From the NCBI GenBank assembly GCA_008638375.1, contig CM018031.1, forward strand, positions 7,030,062 through 7,094,061: a DNA stretch of 64,000 nt, read 5' to 3'. This document shows positions 39,207-50,659 of the stretch, piece by piece. Position 1 is the first letter of the stretch, and each line of letters opens with the position of its first letter. The notes under the pieces were generated by a model. The model was not told the DNA's origin. It searched no databases and worked only from the letters and a program-made list of their open reading frames with translations. This DNA comes from Nyssa sinensis. Taxonomy: Eukaryota > Streptophyta > Magnoliopsida > Cornales > Nyssaceae. Position numbers and translations under genes: made by a program.

Positions 39207-41554
39207 AATTAGATGCATTGGCTGAAATGACGCCGACTGGATGTCTATAGTTCAAAACTTTTCAAACTTAAATCAATGTACAGTGTTTCTTAGTAATTAC
39301 TTGCACTTGTTGAAAATACTCAACTGTACAAACCCTTTAGTTATATTCATCAGCTTCTAGCTTCTTTCAAACTTGAATCAATGTACATTATTTCTTACTA
39401 ATTACGCTTCAATATAAATTCTTTAGTTATATACATCAGCTTCTAGCTTCTCAATTATTTTCTACCACGTAAACAACGAATGACTAAAAAATCAACAAAT
39501 ACTTGTATTTTTCCCTCTTTTAGGAGATAATTTTAGAAAGACTGAACCACCACGTAACAGTCTATTCTTTTAATAACAATTTATCATATGTTATGACTTA
39601 TTAAAAAAAATGAGTTATAACACACATAACATGACATTAGGCACACAATAATGATACAAGTCTCGGTATTTTTTACCAAGAATAATTTGTTAAACAAAAA
39701 TGTATACAATATTTCAGTATTTTACTCTCACCAGGAGTTCTTTGGGAAGCAGAAATGTTAATAATGGGGTAATTTCAAATCATCTGTACCTGGAAGCTTG
39801 GAGGATAAAATTCAATTTTGTGGTCTGCAGATCAGTTCTGCTTTTGATTTTTCTGTGTAAACATTTTTACAGAGTCACTGAAGAATTTGACTGTCCCAGG
39901 AAAACCAGTCATTCAATCCTTCACAACTGCAACAATCTACAAGAAGTAGAATGAAAGAGCAGCAGCACGGCTTCCCGGTAATGACCTTGCTGGTTGGCAA
40001 GGTCCTAGCATACACTGGCACCCAATTTACATGTATGTATTACATGGCACACATTATTTGTTGCCATATTAAATACAAAAAGAATCAGCAGTGTGTCCAG
40101 CAATGTATTCAAGAGAATGGCACACGAGAGTATAAATAAATCAAGCACAAAATAGATCTTTCCAACAAGTGTATTACATTGACCAAGATATGATGAGAAT
40201 CCACAAGTATTTCATAGTCATAAATTATATAGTTCTTGATTCAATATTTTCTATCTCACCATTCAAAATTTCTCAGATTCAAGCCTGGGTAGTAATTATC
40301 CAAATTACCTACCAGAGTTGGGATCAGCAACTATCTGAAGAAGTGCACACAGGCACATTGCCTCCTGATGCCTAACTTTTAGCCTCATGGAACAGAGGCA
40401 TATTCAGACGACACAAATATAAACATGTGCACAAACATGAGACACAAATATAAACATGGGCACAAACATGACATGTACACCGGCTGGCCTGGCACCTAAG
40501 GCGGCCTTTTCTTGAAAGAGAGTGAAGGTGCCATCTACCTTAGGAAGGTCTCTCTAGGGGATTGATTGTGCATGAGATTTGGAATCGAATCTCTCCTTCA
40601 TCCAGATTGAAGGGTCTATAGGGGAAACTAACCTCCCCTCCCCTGGGGGATGTGGCTGCCACGAGGTGTTGTGTAGCTCAAAAAAAAAGGAAGACAATGG
40701 GTATTTAAACCCCTCCCGGGGCTTCTGTGCTGCTAGTTCTCAGAAGGGTTCAAGATTTTTGTCATACAACATGTCCATTTGCTTGCACTCAACTGCAACA
40801 CAGAAATACTTGGAACTCAGAATTTTTTATGACCTCTAAGCTAAAAAATTTGGCCCCCGAGAGGCTGCAAGAATCCAATCTCACCCCCACCAAAAGAAAA
40901 AAAATGGTAGGAAGAAGATTTTGGAGTAGTTTTGGATCGTCGCATAGTTTGTTGTCCTTCCTTGATAACACTGGCAAGACCATCTGGGCACTTTCTCTGC
41001 CTGATCATCATCCTTTGCTTTAGGCGACCTTCTTACTGAGGGGTCTCCATTAATAAATTTGAGAAGTAATACAGCCAGTCCACAGCAATCAAAATTCAAC
41101 GCACAGGAAGCACTGACTGCTATATAAATGCGCTCTATTTTTCAAAACTAAATAAAGTCTTAAGCCCAACTAGTTGAGATGAATTTAATGAATTTTAAAC
41201 TCCAATCAGTAGTATCTAAATCCATATCCATTGTTCCAAAAAAACTGGTCCAAACAGCAGCGGAAGAGAACTTTCTTCATTGTTTAAAGCCCAGACTTTC
41301 TGAAATGTACATTTGTGAGACAAAATGTGTAGAATAAAATAATTTATTTCTTCCCGAGTCCAAAGACATCCGCCACATGATTCCGGCAAATCTTTGTGGC
41401 AGACTAACTGACAAAGAAATGTCCGTTGAATTAGTATGAAGATTGGGAAATGGGACTTGCGAACTGTCAGCTGAAATAGTACGAAGATTGGGAAACGGAC
41501 TTGCTCAATCTCATGCTTCCTTTTTTTTCCCACCAACGAATTGAAGTAACATAT

Positions 41555-44162
41555 TTACCTTCGTGCCTCAGATTCTCTCTCTCGCCGGTACACACAAACT
41601 GAACCAAACACCACTCTTCCAACTCTTCTGTTCCTTCGTGTTCTTTTACTCCTCCCTCTCTTCTTTTCCTTTTCAGTTACTGTTTGTGACGAGGGCACTT
41701 GAAAAAGCCACCATAGTGGCATTAAAGCTGCAAGAAACTGTATCCCAATTCCCACAGGCAGGCTTGAGTAATCAGCATATGTAATTCCAAGAAGAGAAGC
41801 CAATCCAACACCCAAAAACCCACTAACCATTGACGATAAGCACAAAGCTGATGCTAAGAAAGAAGTGAGAGATCCTTCACAACCCGGTGGAGCCAAACTT
41901 GCAAAAAGCACTTGGAATGGCAAGAGCTTAAATTGTGCAATAGTTTCTGCTAAACCCGAAAAGCAAAGGGCAAACACCTCATTTGGAATTTGCAGTTTAA
42001 GATTAATTTGCTTTACTAAGAAAAGATCTAGAAGAAGGGAGGAGGCATACAAAATCTGCACAGTGCCAATCAGTTTCCTCATGGGAATATTTTTCCAAAA
42101 ACGATCATAGAGTACAGTCATGGACAGAAGCATCAACTGACCAGTCACTCTTGACATTCCAATGATTGAAGGATCAAGATTCAGGCATTGTGTTTGGTAG
42201 CAGAAAATAGAACCTGATAAGATTGGGACCATGGAAATAGAAGCTACAATCCAAGTAAGAGGACCGCAGATACTTTCTTCACTAATTGCCATCATAAGGT
42301 CAGAATACTGTTTTCTGATACTGCCTGAGATTGATTTCCTCACAAGATTGAGATTAGAGAGTTGAGGTAAACCAAGTGAATCCTCTCTTGTTGCTAGAGA
42401 AATTGCAAGTTGAAGGGAAAGTAGAGCTGTGAAGACTAGAAACAGGAATTTGGGTTGTTGTGTTTTCAGCAAGAAAAATCCACCTAGAAAGTTGCCAAGG
42501 ATTCCACCAGCAGCTAAGCCCATAAATGCATAAGATTGAAGGCCATTTATTTTGTTCTTTTGGCCATACTCTGCAATAAGAGCATCCTTTGCAACCTCTG
42601 TAATGGATGCTCCAAAATTACTGAGAAGAACGCATGCCATGAGACTAGGAAGGGCTTCACCTGCAACTGGGATCAATGCCAACAGCCCCCAAGATAAGAC
42701 CTGCAGGAGGACTGGAGTGTGGTAGCTATCAGTGTATTTCATCACATCCATCAATAATAGTGAACAGTTTACCAAGAAAGACCGGCATCAACAACTCATA
42801 GAATCATTTTGCCATTTTTCTTTTAATTTGAAGCTTCTTCTGAAAATGTGAATAAGGGTTCAACCTGTCGATTGCCCATTGGATTAAGTCTCAACTCTCT
42901 ACCTAGAATGAGGGCTAATCATTTACAATCTAAAGTAAACTATCATTGGAGTGGAACGTGGTAATTGAAATATTGCCCCAAATTAATTTGAATATGATAA
43001 TTTTAGTGTGAAAGGATAAAGGTTACTGATAAAGTTCTGAACTTGAGAAATCAAAATGAATTCAGCCTTTATTGTGCTTTCCACATCCCACTACTTTTTA
43101 CAATCCCGTCAACCTTCGTCAACTTGATTATATTCATTGTATTCACTATAGTGTAAAATTCATTAACACTTCCTCTTGAATTCTGTGATAAAGAGATATC
43201 ACTAATAAACAAATAAATAAGGTAACATGTTTTGTGCTTACTCTTTACAACAAAGACTACAACTTACAAATTAGGTCAACTTCAATCCAAATTCCAATAC
43301 TTAGGGGGAATCTGAAATTTGCAGCAACCTTTATTTTAGCATTCTCTTTGTAAGAAATTTTAAACATGAAAGTTAAAATGTAAAAATTACGATCAACCTA
43401 AAATGGAAAAAGAAACAACAACAACAAAAAAACAAAAAAACCACAGAATGAATAGAAAAAGAGCAAGTGAATATAAAGAACCAATTTAAGACTATGACAG
43501 CAAAATGAAGAATTAGAGTGCAGCGGCAATGTGAATGCATAATGAAAAATAAAAAATAAGAGTCTAACACAAAGCCTGGGATATAACAAGAAGTAATGCA
43601 AACAAATTATGATGAAACTTGACTTCGTAGGTACAAAATTGAAACAAAGATTTAACAACATAGAGGATGTTAACTAACCTCCAATGGAGATATAAGGTAT
43701 TCTATGAGCTCCACCAATATAAAGGGCATCAGATAAGACTCCATACAGAGGTTTAGCCACCATGGGAAGATTACCAGAGTTCTGAACCAGCTGCAATGTT
43801 GATGGGTGTAAATTAAGATTGTGGGCCATGTGGAAATTGAGAGCCAGCCAAGGAAAGCACCTGAAACCTTGTACCCAGTACCCAAATCCACACAAAACCA
43901 ACATCTCTTGACTACCTCTTCTCTCATCATATACCTTTTTTTCTTTGGTGTTATTGGGAGGCACTTGATTAAGGGTTATTATGACACGGTTTAGGGGATG
44001 GGTATGGGGTCTTGAGGGTTTGTTAACGATGTTCTTGGGATTCTGAGGGAGACAACAATGGATGGGTCTCAAGGGGGAGAGAGATGGTTTTGATGGAGGC
44101 TTTTGGATTGTCAAGTTGTTTGGGATTAATGGGTTTCGACTGGAAATTAATGAGTAAATCAT
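41555..44162 (-). CDS. Folate-biopterin transporter family (BT1/MFS), chloroplast-type, two exons, 546 aa
   Basis: Exon 1 is 44162-43679 and exon 2 is 42711-41555, joined in phase over a 967-bp GT-AG intron as ISIG|VLLQVLSWG. The open frame upstream of 42711 is intron. The start ATG at 44162 opens a 70-80 residue N-terminus rich in Ser, Pro, Asn and Lys, like a chloroplast transit peptide. The family block begins 'LCGFGYWVQGFRCFPWLALN', followed by 'PLYGVLSDALYIGG' and 'NFGASITEVAKDALIAEYG', which are conserved BT1-family segments. About eleven or twelve hydrophobic spans follow to residue ~510. The tail is basic (RSKRTRRNRR) and then Arg/Glu-rich. Known members carry folates or pterins across membranes; the substrate here is unproven. 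From memory it resembles Arabidopsis At5g54860 most. The neighbours suggest no shared pathway. Confidence 0.93.
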
Positions 44163-44287
44163 GGTGTTTAGTTTAGAGGTAGATTGAGAACAAGATTGAC
44201 TAGAAAGATAGCAATACTAGATGGAAAACTTGCCCTTTGGTGACTTTCTCGATTCCTCCGACAAGAAGATTGGCATATATGATGTTG

Positions 44288-44378
44288 GAGAGAGAGAGAG
44301 AGAGATCAAGAAGAGTATAGGACAGGGCAATCTGTATATCAGCAAGTATTTAGGAGAGGAGAGAGAGAGAGAGAGAGA
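44288..44378. repeat. Two (GA)n runs in the transporter 5' region
   Basis: GA runs at 44288-44304 and about 44353-44378 appear as CT runs on the transporter's coding strand, 126-216 bp before its ATG. CT-rich tracts are common near plant transcription starts. Confidence 0.85.
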
Positions 44379-44771
44379 ACGACTAGGGAGAGGCTTCCAG
44401 CTGATACCTTAGTTTTTGAGGTTCGATTGTCTGTTTGTTTTCTCTTATACAGATTTGAAGGGGCCTACCAACAATGGCAACGAGGAGTCCCGTACACGCG
44501 CCCCCACGTCTGTAGAGAGTGGGACCTCCAAGGTTGGTGGGTCCTTCCCTTGTCCCAGCTCACATCAAATTAAGTGTTTATTTGAATGATCGATAAAAAT
44601 AGATAATTTGAAATAAAATTCTTACTAAGAAACTTTTTAAAATACTTGTTTTAATTTTAAAAACAATTAAACAAATATTTTAAAAATTTTAAACAAATAA
44701 TTACTTATTTTAAAATTTTATTTAAAATATAAATTTGTCAAATGAGTAATAAAATTACTCATCCAAACACA

Positions 44772-44912
44772 ACCTAAATTATGTCATTTAAAGTTAAACC
44801 TGAACCGTTGAAGTCACGACCCAAATTGCGTCATTTAAAGTTAAACCTGAACCGTTGAAGTCACAACCTAAAGTGCGTCATTTAAAGTTAAACCTGAACC
44901 GTTAAAGTCACA
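44772..44912. repeat. Three tandem 47-bp units upstream of the transporter
   Basis: The units start at 44772, 44819 and 44866, each containing 'gtcatttaaagttaaacctg' and 'aaccgttgaagtcac'. Only a few bases differ between units. The array is about 610-750 bp upstream of the transporter ATG. Confidence 0.93.
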
Positions 44913-45663
44913 ACGTAGACACAGTAAATATATGACGCGTGAGCTGTGTGCGTTGGATAGTGAAATGGATATACTCATAAATATGCGGAACGATGAACGT
45001 ACAGTGCGCTAGCACTGTGAGGCAAAGACATGATCTATTCGTTTTTACCCAAAGTAGTATCCAACTTTATAAAACCAAAAATAAAACAAAACAAAGTACA
45101 TCGAAATTTAATTAGTTATATCTTACAGGGCGTTAAATCAGTGAGACAGAAGTGGTACGATCATCAATGAAGTTTGAAAATTCGTAATTTAAGTAATACA
45201 TACATTTCACGTATTAATATTAATCAATTTTGAATTTATAAATTTTTGTACGTGTAAAATATACTCATTAATCATATTCTAAATTTATAAATTTCACGAT
45301 TGATTGACGATAGCATTACTTTTTGACTTTGACAATTTTTTTATTTTAGATTCAATCATCCCTTATTTTAGTAAAATTCTTTGAATTGAAATAACAATAA
45401 CTTCTATTTACTAAGATAGAAAAATCACTAAAAAAATTAGATACCCCAGCAAAAATAAAAAATAAGAAATAATGTCTTATGAAAAATATTAGTATTAGTA
45501 GCAAGTGTGAAAATTCGTAATTTAATTAACACATATATTATATGCACCAATCAAATTACAAATATAACACTAACATTCTTCTGTATTTTATTGTCTTGCA
45601 CTTGTTCTATTTAATATATATATATATATAAAAGAATTAAACTTGAATTAACTGGATAAATAA

Positions 45664-46134
45664 TAGGATGGCAAAGAGGCGGGCTTGGGACGAAGTGATC
45701 CTTTCCAACCCCGACCCCGTTTATATTTTCCCTCCCAACCTATTTTGCCCCGTTTAGAAATTTACCCGACCCCGATCCATTTATATTTTCCGACTTCACC
45801 CCGCCCCGAATTCCTATATATATATATATTTTTTTTTAAGTAAGTTAAAATTTTATTTTGATAAATAATTTTTTTTTGTCAAAATAACTAATTCAAAAAA
45901 AAAATATATGAGTATGATATGAAAATCATAAAATTAATTTTATATAGTGTTATTTATTGATAAATATAATATATACAAAAAAAAAAAATTTAATATATAA
46001 ATGAAGCGGGGTGTCCATCTCTCGAATCCGTCTCAAACCAAACAAGATTTTAAAAGTCATACTTCAATTCTATCCCAACCTTATTTATGAGTACCCTGTA
46101 TTCGTCTTATTAGAAACAAGACGCGTCATCCCTA
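45664..46134. mobile_element. hAT-type MITE (471 bp) with 8-bp target duplication
   Basis: The element begins 'taggatggcaaag' and ends 'cgtcatcccta', giving short inverted ends TAG(G)GATG. It is flanked on both sides by 'ataaataa' (45656-45663 and 46135-46142), the 8-bp duplication typical of hAT transposons. Its ends are rich in 'ccccgaccccg'-like repeats around an AT-rich centre. There is no coding sequence. Confidence 0.82.
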
Positions 46135-46142
46135 ATAAATAA

Positions 46143-47840
46143 TGAGTTCTGACTTCCCACACAAATTGAATATTACATTTCAAATTCTTATTTAATTTCT
46201 CACACTTTTGCTTAGGGGGTGGCCTTACAGTTACAGGTCTAATAGATGGACATGAATCATGTGATTCACAAGTAACAGGCTTTTCAAACTTTTTTTGGAA
46301 ATCAAGGCCTAAAATGTTGCAGCACGTGTTATGCTAAAAGTGAGCAACAATTCACAAATCCGCACGCCACCAAAACAAGCCTCGTACAGTAGGTGAAGAA
46401 GATGTCACGCGGCTCATGTAAATAAGTAATATTCCAACACTTAGGGAGTTCTTTAATTATAGTAATATTAATTTATAAAATCCACGGACTTTCTTTAATT
46501 AAACTAAGTCCAATTTTGAATCAAGTTTTTCAGACTTTGCTTATTATTACCTTATTTTTCTAAATTCATATTTATTTTAGAAAGCAACACAGAGTGAATG
46601 CAAGTTATCAAAATAATTGAACATATGACGGGTGCAAGCTGTCATAATAATACAATGATTAAATAATAATTTTGTCTTCTCATTAAATGACAAAATTATA
46701 TTAAATGGCATTTTTTTCTAAGTCAAATTCATATTTTTAAAATTATCCTAATTTCAATGCACCTTTTATTTGTCACAAATTCTATATTACTCAAATCTTC
46801 CTATTATATATATATATATATATATATATCACCAATACTATTTTTACCTTAATATTTTACTAAAAAAAATTACTTATTGACTTGATGCTAGTGAATTCAA
46901 TCTCGTAGTACTAATGAATTCAGTTTCTTAATACTAGTCATGTTAGCATTACTATATATTACTTATCAATGGACTTCCAAAAAACCCTGGTAGAAGAGTA
47001 AATATAGGGCTGAATAGTAACATTACAAGTAAAATAAAAATAATTTTTAGTAAGGGTCAAAATGATAAATTAACTAAATACATAAAATATGTATTTATAA
47101 ATTTATAAAAAATTATATGACATGCCATTGTGTTTAATGAGATTGCAATTCAGATTAAAATTTTGAAGTAAATAGCATCACTCTACCCAAAAAAGGGTTC
47201 ATCAATTGTAATAATCACAAAATCCCATGACAAAAAAACTTGCAATCCAAACAACAGCAACAAAAGTGTACTAATTCCATTCATTCTCATTTCCACAGTT
47301 GAAAGTCTACAAAGAACAAGCAATCTTCTTCCCGTCTTAATTCATGGAGTTCTACAACATTACAATGATAAGAAGAATGAAATGGGTCTCACCTAGTTGG
47401 AAAGACACAATCCAATTGATTAATGGTAGTTTTTCTAAACAAACACTTTAAATCTAGAACCCAAGAATGACCAGAAAAAAAAAAAATTTTTACTTGACAT
47501 GGGTTTCCTCAAAAAAAAAAATACATTAATCTAAATGATATAAACCCAAGAAAAAAATAAAAAAATTTGAAGCCCAAAAATGATGAGTACTGTATCTGAA
47601 TTGGGTATTATCTAAAATAAAATTTGTAAAAAAAAGAAAAGAAAAAACCCAATAATGGTTAGTACTCTAAAATATTCTTTCGTGGGTGTAGCACATCACA
47701 TGACAATGTATCTTTGTAATATGTTTCATTAAAAAAAATGAATCACATTACATATGATAAAGTATTATTAAAATAATACATTATCATGTCACTGTACCGA
47801 ACTCATTAGAGAATTTTCCTTAAATGAGATGGGTATCAAA
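46143..47840. other. Intergenic, no gene seen; downstream of the unknown gene
   Basis: The rightmost part should hold the 3' UTR of the minus-strand gene ending at 47841. The remainder is AT-rich with an AT microsatellite near 46806-46829 and a GC-richer stretch at about 46210-46420 without a recognisable frame. Confidence 0.55.
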
Positions 47841-49455
47841 CTACATCAACTTGTAGTAACAGTCGTGTCCACAGAGGAGAATCTTATAGCCTTTGCTGCA
47901 AGGACACCTGAAGCGAATGATCAAGAATTCTCCAGTTCTCTCCACACTCACAGATTCCTCAGTTTCAGTCTCATGCTCATCCTGCAACAACAAAGAATCA
48001 TAAAGATTTTCAAGAAATTAATTAATACCAATTCAATTAATAAACATGCCACTATTTCAAGAATTTCATACAAATATTTACTTATACAAATATGAAACAA
48101 CTGAATTGCATTGTTCCAAATGGCAAACAAATTGGGTATCATCTAAAAACAAGAAATCCACAAAAAAAAAAAACAATTAATAAACAACAAGAAAATAATC
48201 AAATATAGAACCAGGGAAAAAATACAACCCAATTGAATATTCAGAATGCAAGAAATTACATGTGTGTAATGTATATGTATATCTGGTTAAAGCCTGTTTC
48301 AGAAAAAAAGGATGAGACCTTCGGAATGCTATTGTTATTATCCTCAAGACAGTCATTGTTCAAATGGCAGTTAAATTGGTTATCATCTAAACCAATGTAA
48401 TATAATAAACAAGAAAACCACACAATAAAAAAACATTTAATAAACAAAAAGAAAATAATCAAATATAGAACCAGGAAAAAATGGAAAACAACCCAATTGG
48501 ATATTCAGAATCCCAATAACTTACATATACAATTATACATAAATGTGTGTGTGTGTGTGTGTTATTATGTTATATGTGTGAGTATATGTATATCTGGTTA
48601 AAGCCTGTGTGAGAAAAAAAAAGACGACCTTTGAAATGTTATTGTTATTATCCTCTCCTCCTCGCAAGACTTCGTTACACAACTGACTCATCTCCCTGAT
48701 GCGATCCTTCATTCTCTTCAACTTCTGTAATTTCGCCCATTAATTTCAGGGTCTCATTTTCAAAAATAAATAGATTCAAATCCAAAATTAATTAGGTTAC
48801 CACCAACCTTCGAACTAGGGCTCTGTTCTGTGATCGAGTCCGTACCCATCTCGCTGGAACTCAGTGACCGCGGCAATGTGGTCGTCGCCTGATTTGCGGC
48901 GGATGGAGTCAGGTTAGATACCGATCGGTGAAGAGTCGGTGGAAGAGACTGCAGAAATGCAGATTTTTCCGGTGACGGAGTTGTTGCCGACACATTGATA
49001 TTGACATTGACATTATCCGGCGTGTCCGGAGCGTTGAGTTTGTTGGTTCCCAGCGAATTGATTGGGTCGGAGATGCAGCGGCGGAGAACGGGATTGGAGG
49101 GCATCGAATCCGAAGTGGGTGCGGACGCGATTGGAGAATTGATTGGGAGTGTAAGCTTGGTGAAGCCGTGGAGGCGGTTGCCGCCGTCGGAGGAAGGTTG
49201 AAGTGTGATTTTCTTGGAGGGGGGTTCGTGGAAAGACGATGACGAGGGTGATCGTCTCTTCGTGGAGCCACACGTAGTGCAGTGCTGGGCGGAAGGGACT
49301 GGGGTGTGTATGGGGTGATGATCGGCCCCGTTTTGGTCGATGCTGGAATTGATGAAGGCGAAGCTGTTGATGAGGCGGCGCATGATGAGTCGGTTGACAT
49401 CGCTGGACTCGAAACCACCACCTTCTTCGTTTTCTTGGAATTCTACGTTCTGCAT
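47841..49455 (-). CDS. Plant-specific protein of unknown function, three exons, 294 aa
   Basis: Exons are 49455-48808, 48724-48629 and 47981-47841, all in phase 0 with GT-AG introns. The first in-frame ATG is at 49455; the frame extends seven codons upstream without another ATG. Residues 1-216 are mostly disordered, with a run of acidic residues, then 'VNRLIMRRLINSF', and three Ser/Arg motifs: LRRCISDP (124-131), LHRSVSNLTPS (175-185) and LPRSLSSSE (194-202). Exon 2 encodes a charged segment, 'KLKRMKDRIREMSQLCNEVL', that may be helical. The last exon ends 'FRCPCSKGYKILLCGHDCYY' plus KLM; the cysteines at 274, 276, 285 and 289 with His287 might bind a metal. I recall an uncharacterised plant family with this C-terminus but no assigned function. 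The exon 2/intron 2 region is locally duplicated (48117-48655). Confidence 0.85.
48117..48655. repeat. Tandem duplication of exon 2 end plus adjacent intron
   Basis: Unit A (48117-48360) and unit B (48361-48655) are collinear. Both contain the tail of exon 2 (plus-strand 'aatgctattgttattatcct' / 'aatgttattgttattatcct'), then 'ctggttaaagcctg', an 'ataatcaaatatagaaccag' stretch and 'caaatggca' at the far end. Unit B also holds a GT microsatellite (about 48543-48561). Unit B contains the real exon 2 end; unit A is a second copy inside intron 2. Confidence 0.85.
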
Positions 49456-49550
49456 TTCTGGTTCTTGATCATTCACTGCTGCTGTTGCTCTCTCTCTCTG
49501 TCTCTAAATTGTAAACCGCATACAAAAGATTCGAGCTTCTGGTGGGGTTC

Positions 49551-49557
49551 ATATATA
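49551..49557 (-). promoter_or_regulatory. Candidate TATA box of the unknown gene
   Basis: 'ctatatatgaac' on the minus strand lies about 96 bp before the ATG at 49455. Confidence 0.5.
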
Positions 49558-49583
49558 GTAAGATGTGCTTAGGTAGACCGAAT

Positions 49584-49696
49584 GTTGACTAATAGGATTA
49601 TGACATGTCAGTGATATAGTTGAAAATTGAAATCCTTCTTGTTGACTAATAGGATTATGACATGTCAGTGATATGGTTGAAATTGAAATCCTTCTT
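49584..49696. repeat. Two tandem 57-bp units in the promoter of the unknown gene
   Basis: The units run 49584-49640 and 49641-49696, nearly identical (one substitution, one deleted A). Each contains 'ggattatgacatgtcagtga'. The array begins about 27 bp upstream of the candidate TATA box. Confidence 0.93.
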
Positions 49697-50233
49697 GTTG
49701 TAAGGAGTTGATTGATACAGGTCTTATTTTCGTATTATGTCATATTATGATGTGATATTTAATTAATATAATATTATTAATTCATAAAAATAAATATTTT
49801 TGATAAAATTTTAAAATAAACTTAGTATTATTGAACGTTTATTTGAATGAGGTAGTGAGAAGACATTTGATGAGGATTTAGCTGGAATGAATGTTTGGGA
49901 TAAAACTATGAGGAAGCTCATATTTGTAGATAAAATTTTTGGAATTTAATAAATTGAATTGTAAAAGTAAGATTATATTTGGATAGTGATTCAGATATAA
50001 TTTTTTTAAAAATTTTATAATTAATTTTTTAAAAATTATAAAAATACATTTGAATATGATAATCTAAATTATAAAAAAATTTAAAAAATTAAAATTAATA
50101 GCTTACTATAGACGTATCCCGCGTTTTAAATTCAAAATCTGTTTTTGAAAAACTTAAATAAAAAAAAATCTTTAAAATTTAATAATTCATTGAATTTGTT
50201 TTAATGTTTTAATATTGCTAAATGTCTTTAAAA
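49697..50233. other. Intergenic, no gene seen
   Basis: AT-rich DNA. The phrase 'tattatgatgtgatatttaa' and the following bases resemble sequence near 4810-4870 and 11775-11825, suggesting a dispersed MITE. Confidence 0.45.
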
Positions 50234-50359
50234 CTAGTACCACAATCTATGTTTTTCCACAATCGGTTTGCAGCATATTGAAGTGTTCACTTCGACAACT
50301 AAAAGTTTAGAAGGAAACTGAGATAGATAAGTAGTTTTCACCGACATTAAAGCTTTTAC

Positions 50360-50443
50360 TTGACCACAAGCAAGAATAGTAACATTGTATCGTTTGAACA
50401 AACCTTCAAAAAGTGAGGCAATACAGTCTTCAAGCATGACAGA
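50360..50443 (-). pseudogene. Kinesin motor-domain fragment
   Basis: The minus strand reads SVMLEDCIASLFEGLFKRYN followed by VTILACGQ. This resembles the kinesin motor segment just before the P-loop, normally close to ECVAPLVDGLFQGYN...LAYGQ then GSGKT, most like the KIN-4 (FRA1) group. The match stops exactly after Gln, where the DNA reads 'gtaaaag', a plausible old splice donor; the P-loop itself is absent. It lies in a larger open frame (50482-50234) whose other parts match nothing. It is probably a captured genomic fragment and not an active gene. Confidence 0.5.
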
Positions 50444-50659
50444 TGGAGGAAAAAAAATCAACAGTAAAGAAATGTGTGCCAATTTGTACTTGCACCATAT
50501 TTATAACAAGAATTAACCCAAAAAATGACCAAATTTATACATTCTTTGATTACTTTTACACACATTTCTTAAAAGACGTTCAAATACTTTAATTTTTGTG
50601 ATTCTTGAATAGGCACAATTCTATAATTTCTAATGACATGTGTACGAGATTTTGAATCT

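Larger units (their letters stand above)
37552..41554. other. Intergenic between convergent MYB and transporter genes
   Basis: The 3' UTRs of both flanking genes must lie here; the transporter's (minus strand) is probably 41554 to about 41100 or further. Candidate retroposons are at 38494-38560, 38690-38962 and about 40480-40690. The last is a GC-richer piece ending 'gtgtagctc' plus nine A. Several overlapping open frames at 39700-41100 on both strands show no domain. The minus frame at 41216-41536 lies just after the transporter stop and is likely 3' UTR. Confidence 0.5.

Noticed and set aside
40480..40690. A SINE ending 'gtgtagctc' plus nine A
   Set aside because: The A-tail is suggestive and 'ggaatcgaatctc' weakly resembles a B box, but no convincing A box or target duplication was found.
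40579..41099. Several overlapping frames on both strands downstream of the transporter
   Set aside because: They overlap each other on opposite strands without domain support; they probably lie in UTR or retroposon sequence.
41216..41536. 106-codon minus-strand frame after the transporter stop
   Set aside because: It begins just beyond the transporter stop codon and has no domain; most likely 3' UTR.
42712..42775. The transporter starting within the open frame at 42775
   Set aside because: That stretch is intron: the acceptor at 42712 joins exon 1 in phase and restores the conserved ISIGVLLQVLSW segment; the upstream start is TTG.
48909..49421. 170-codon minus-strand frame overlapping the unknown gene
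   Set aside because: It is a frame-shifted shadow of exon 1; only the other frame continues through spliced exons to the conserved C-terminus.
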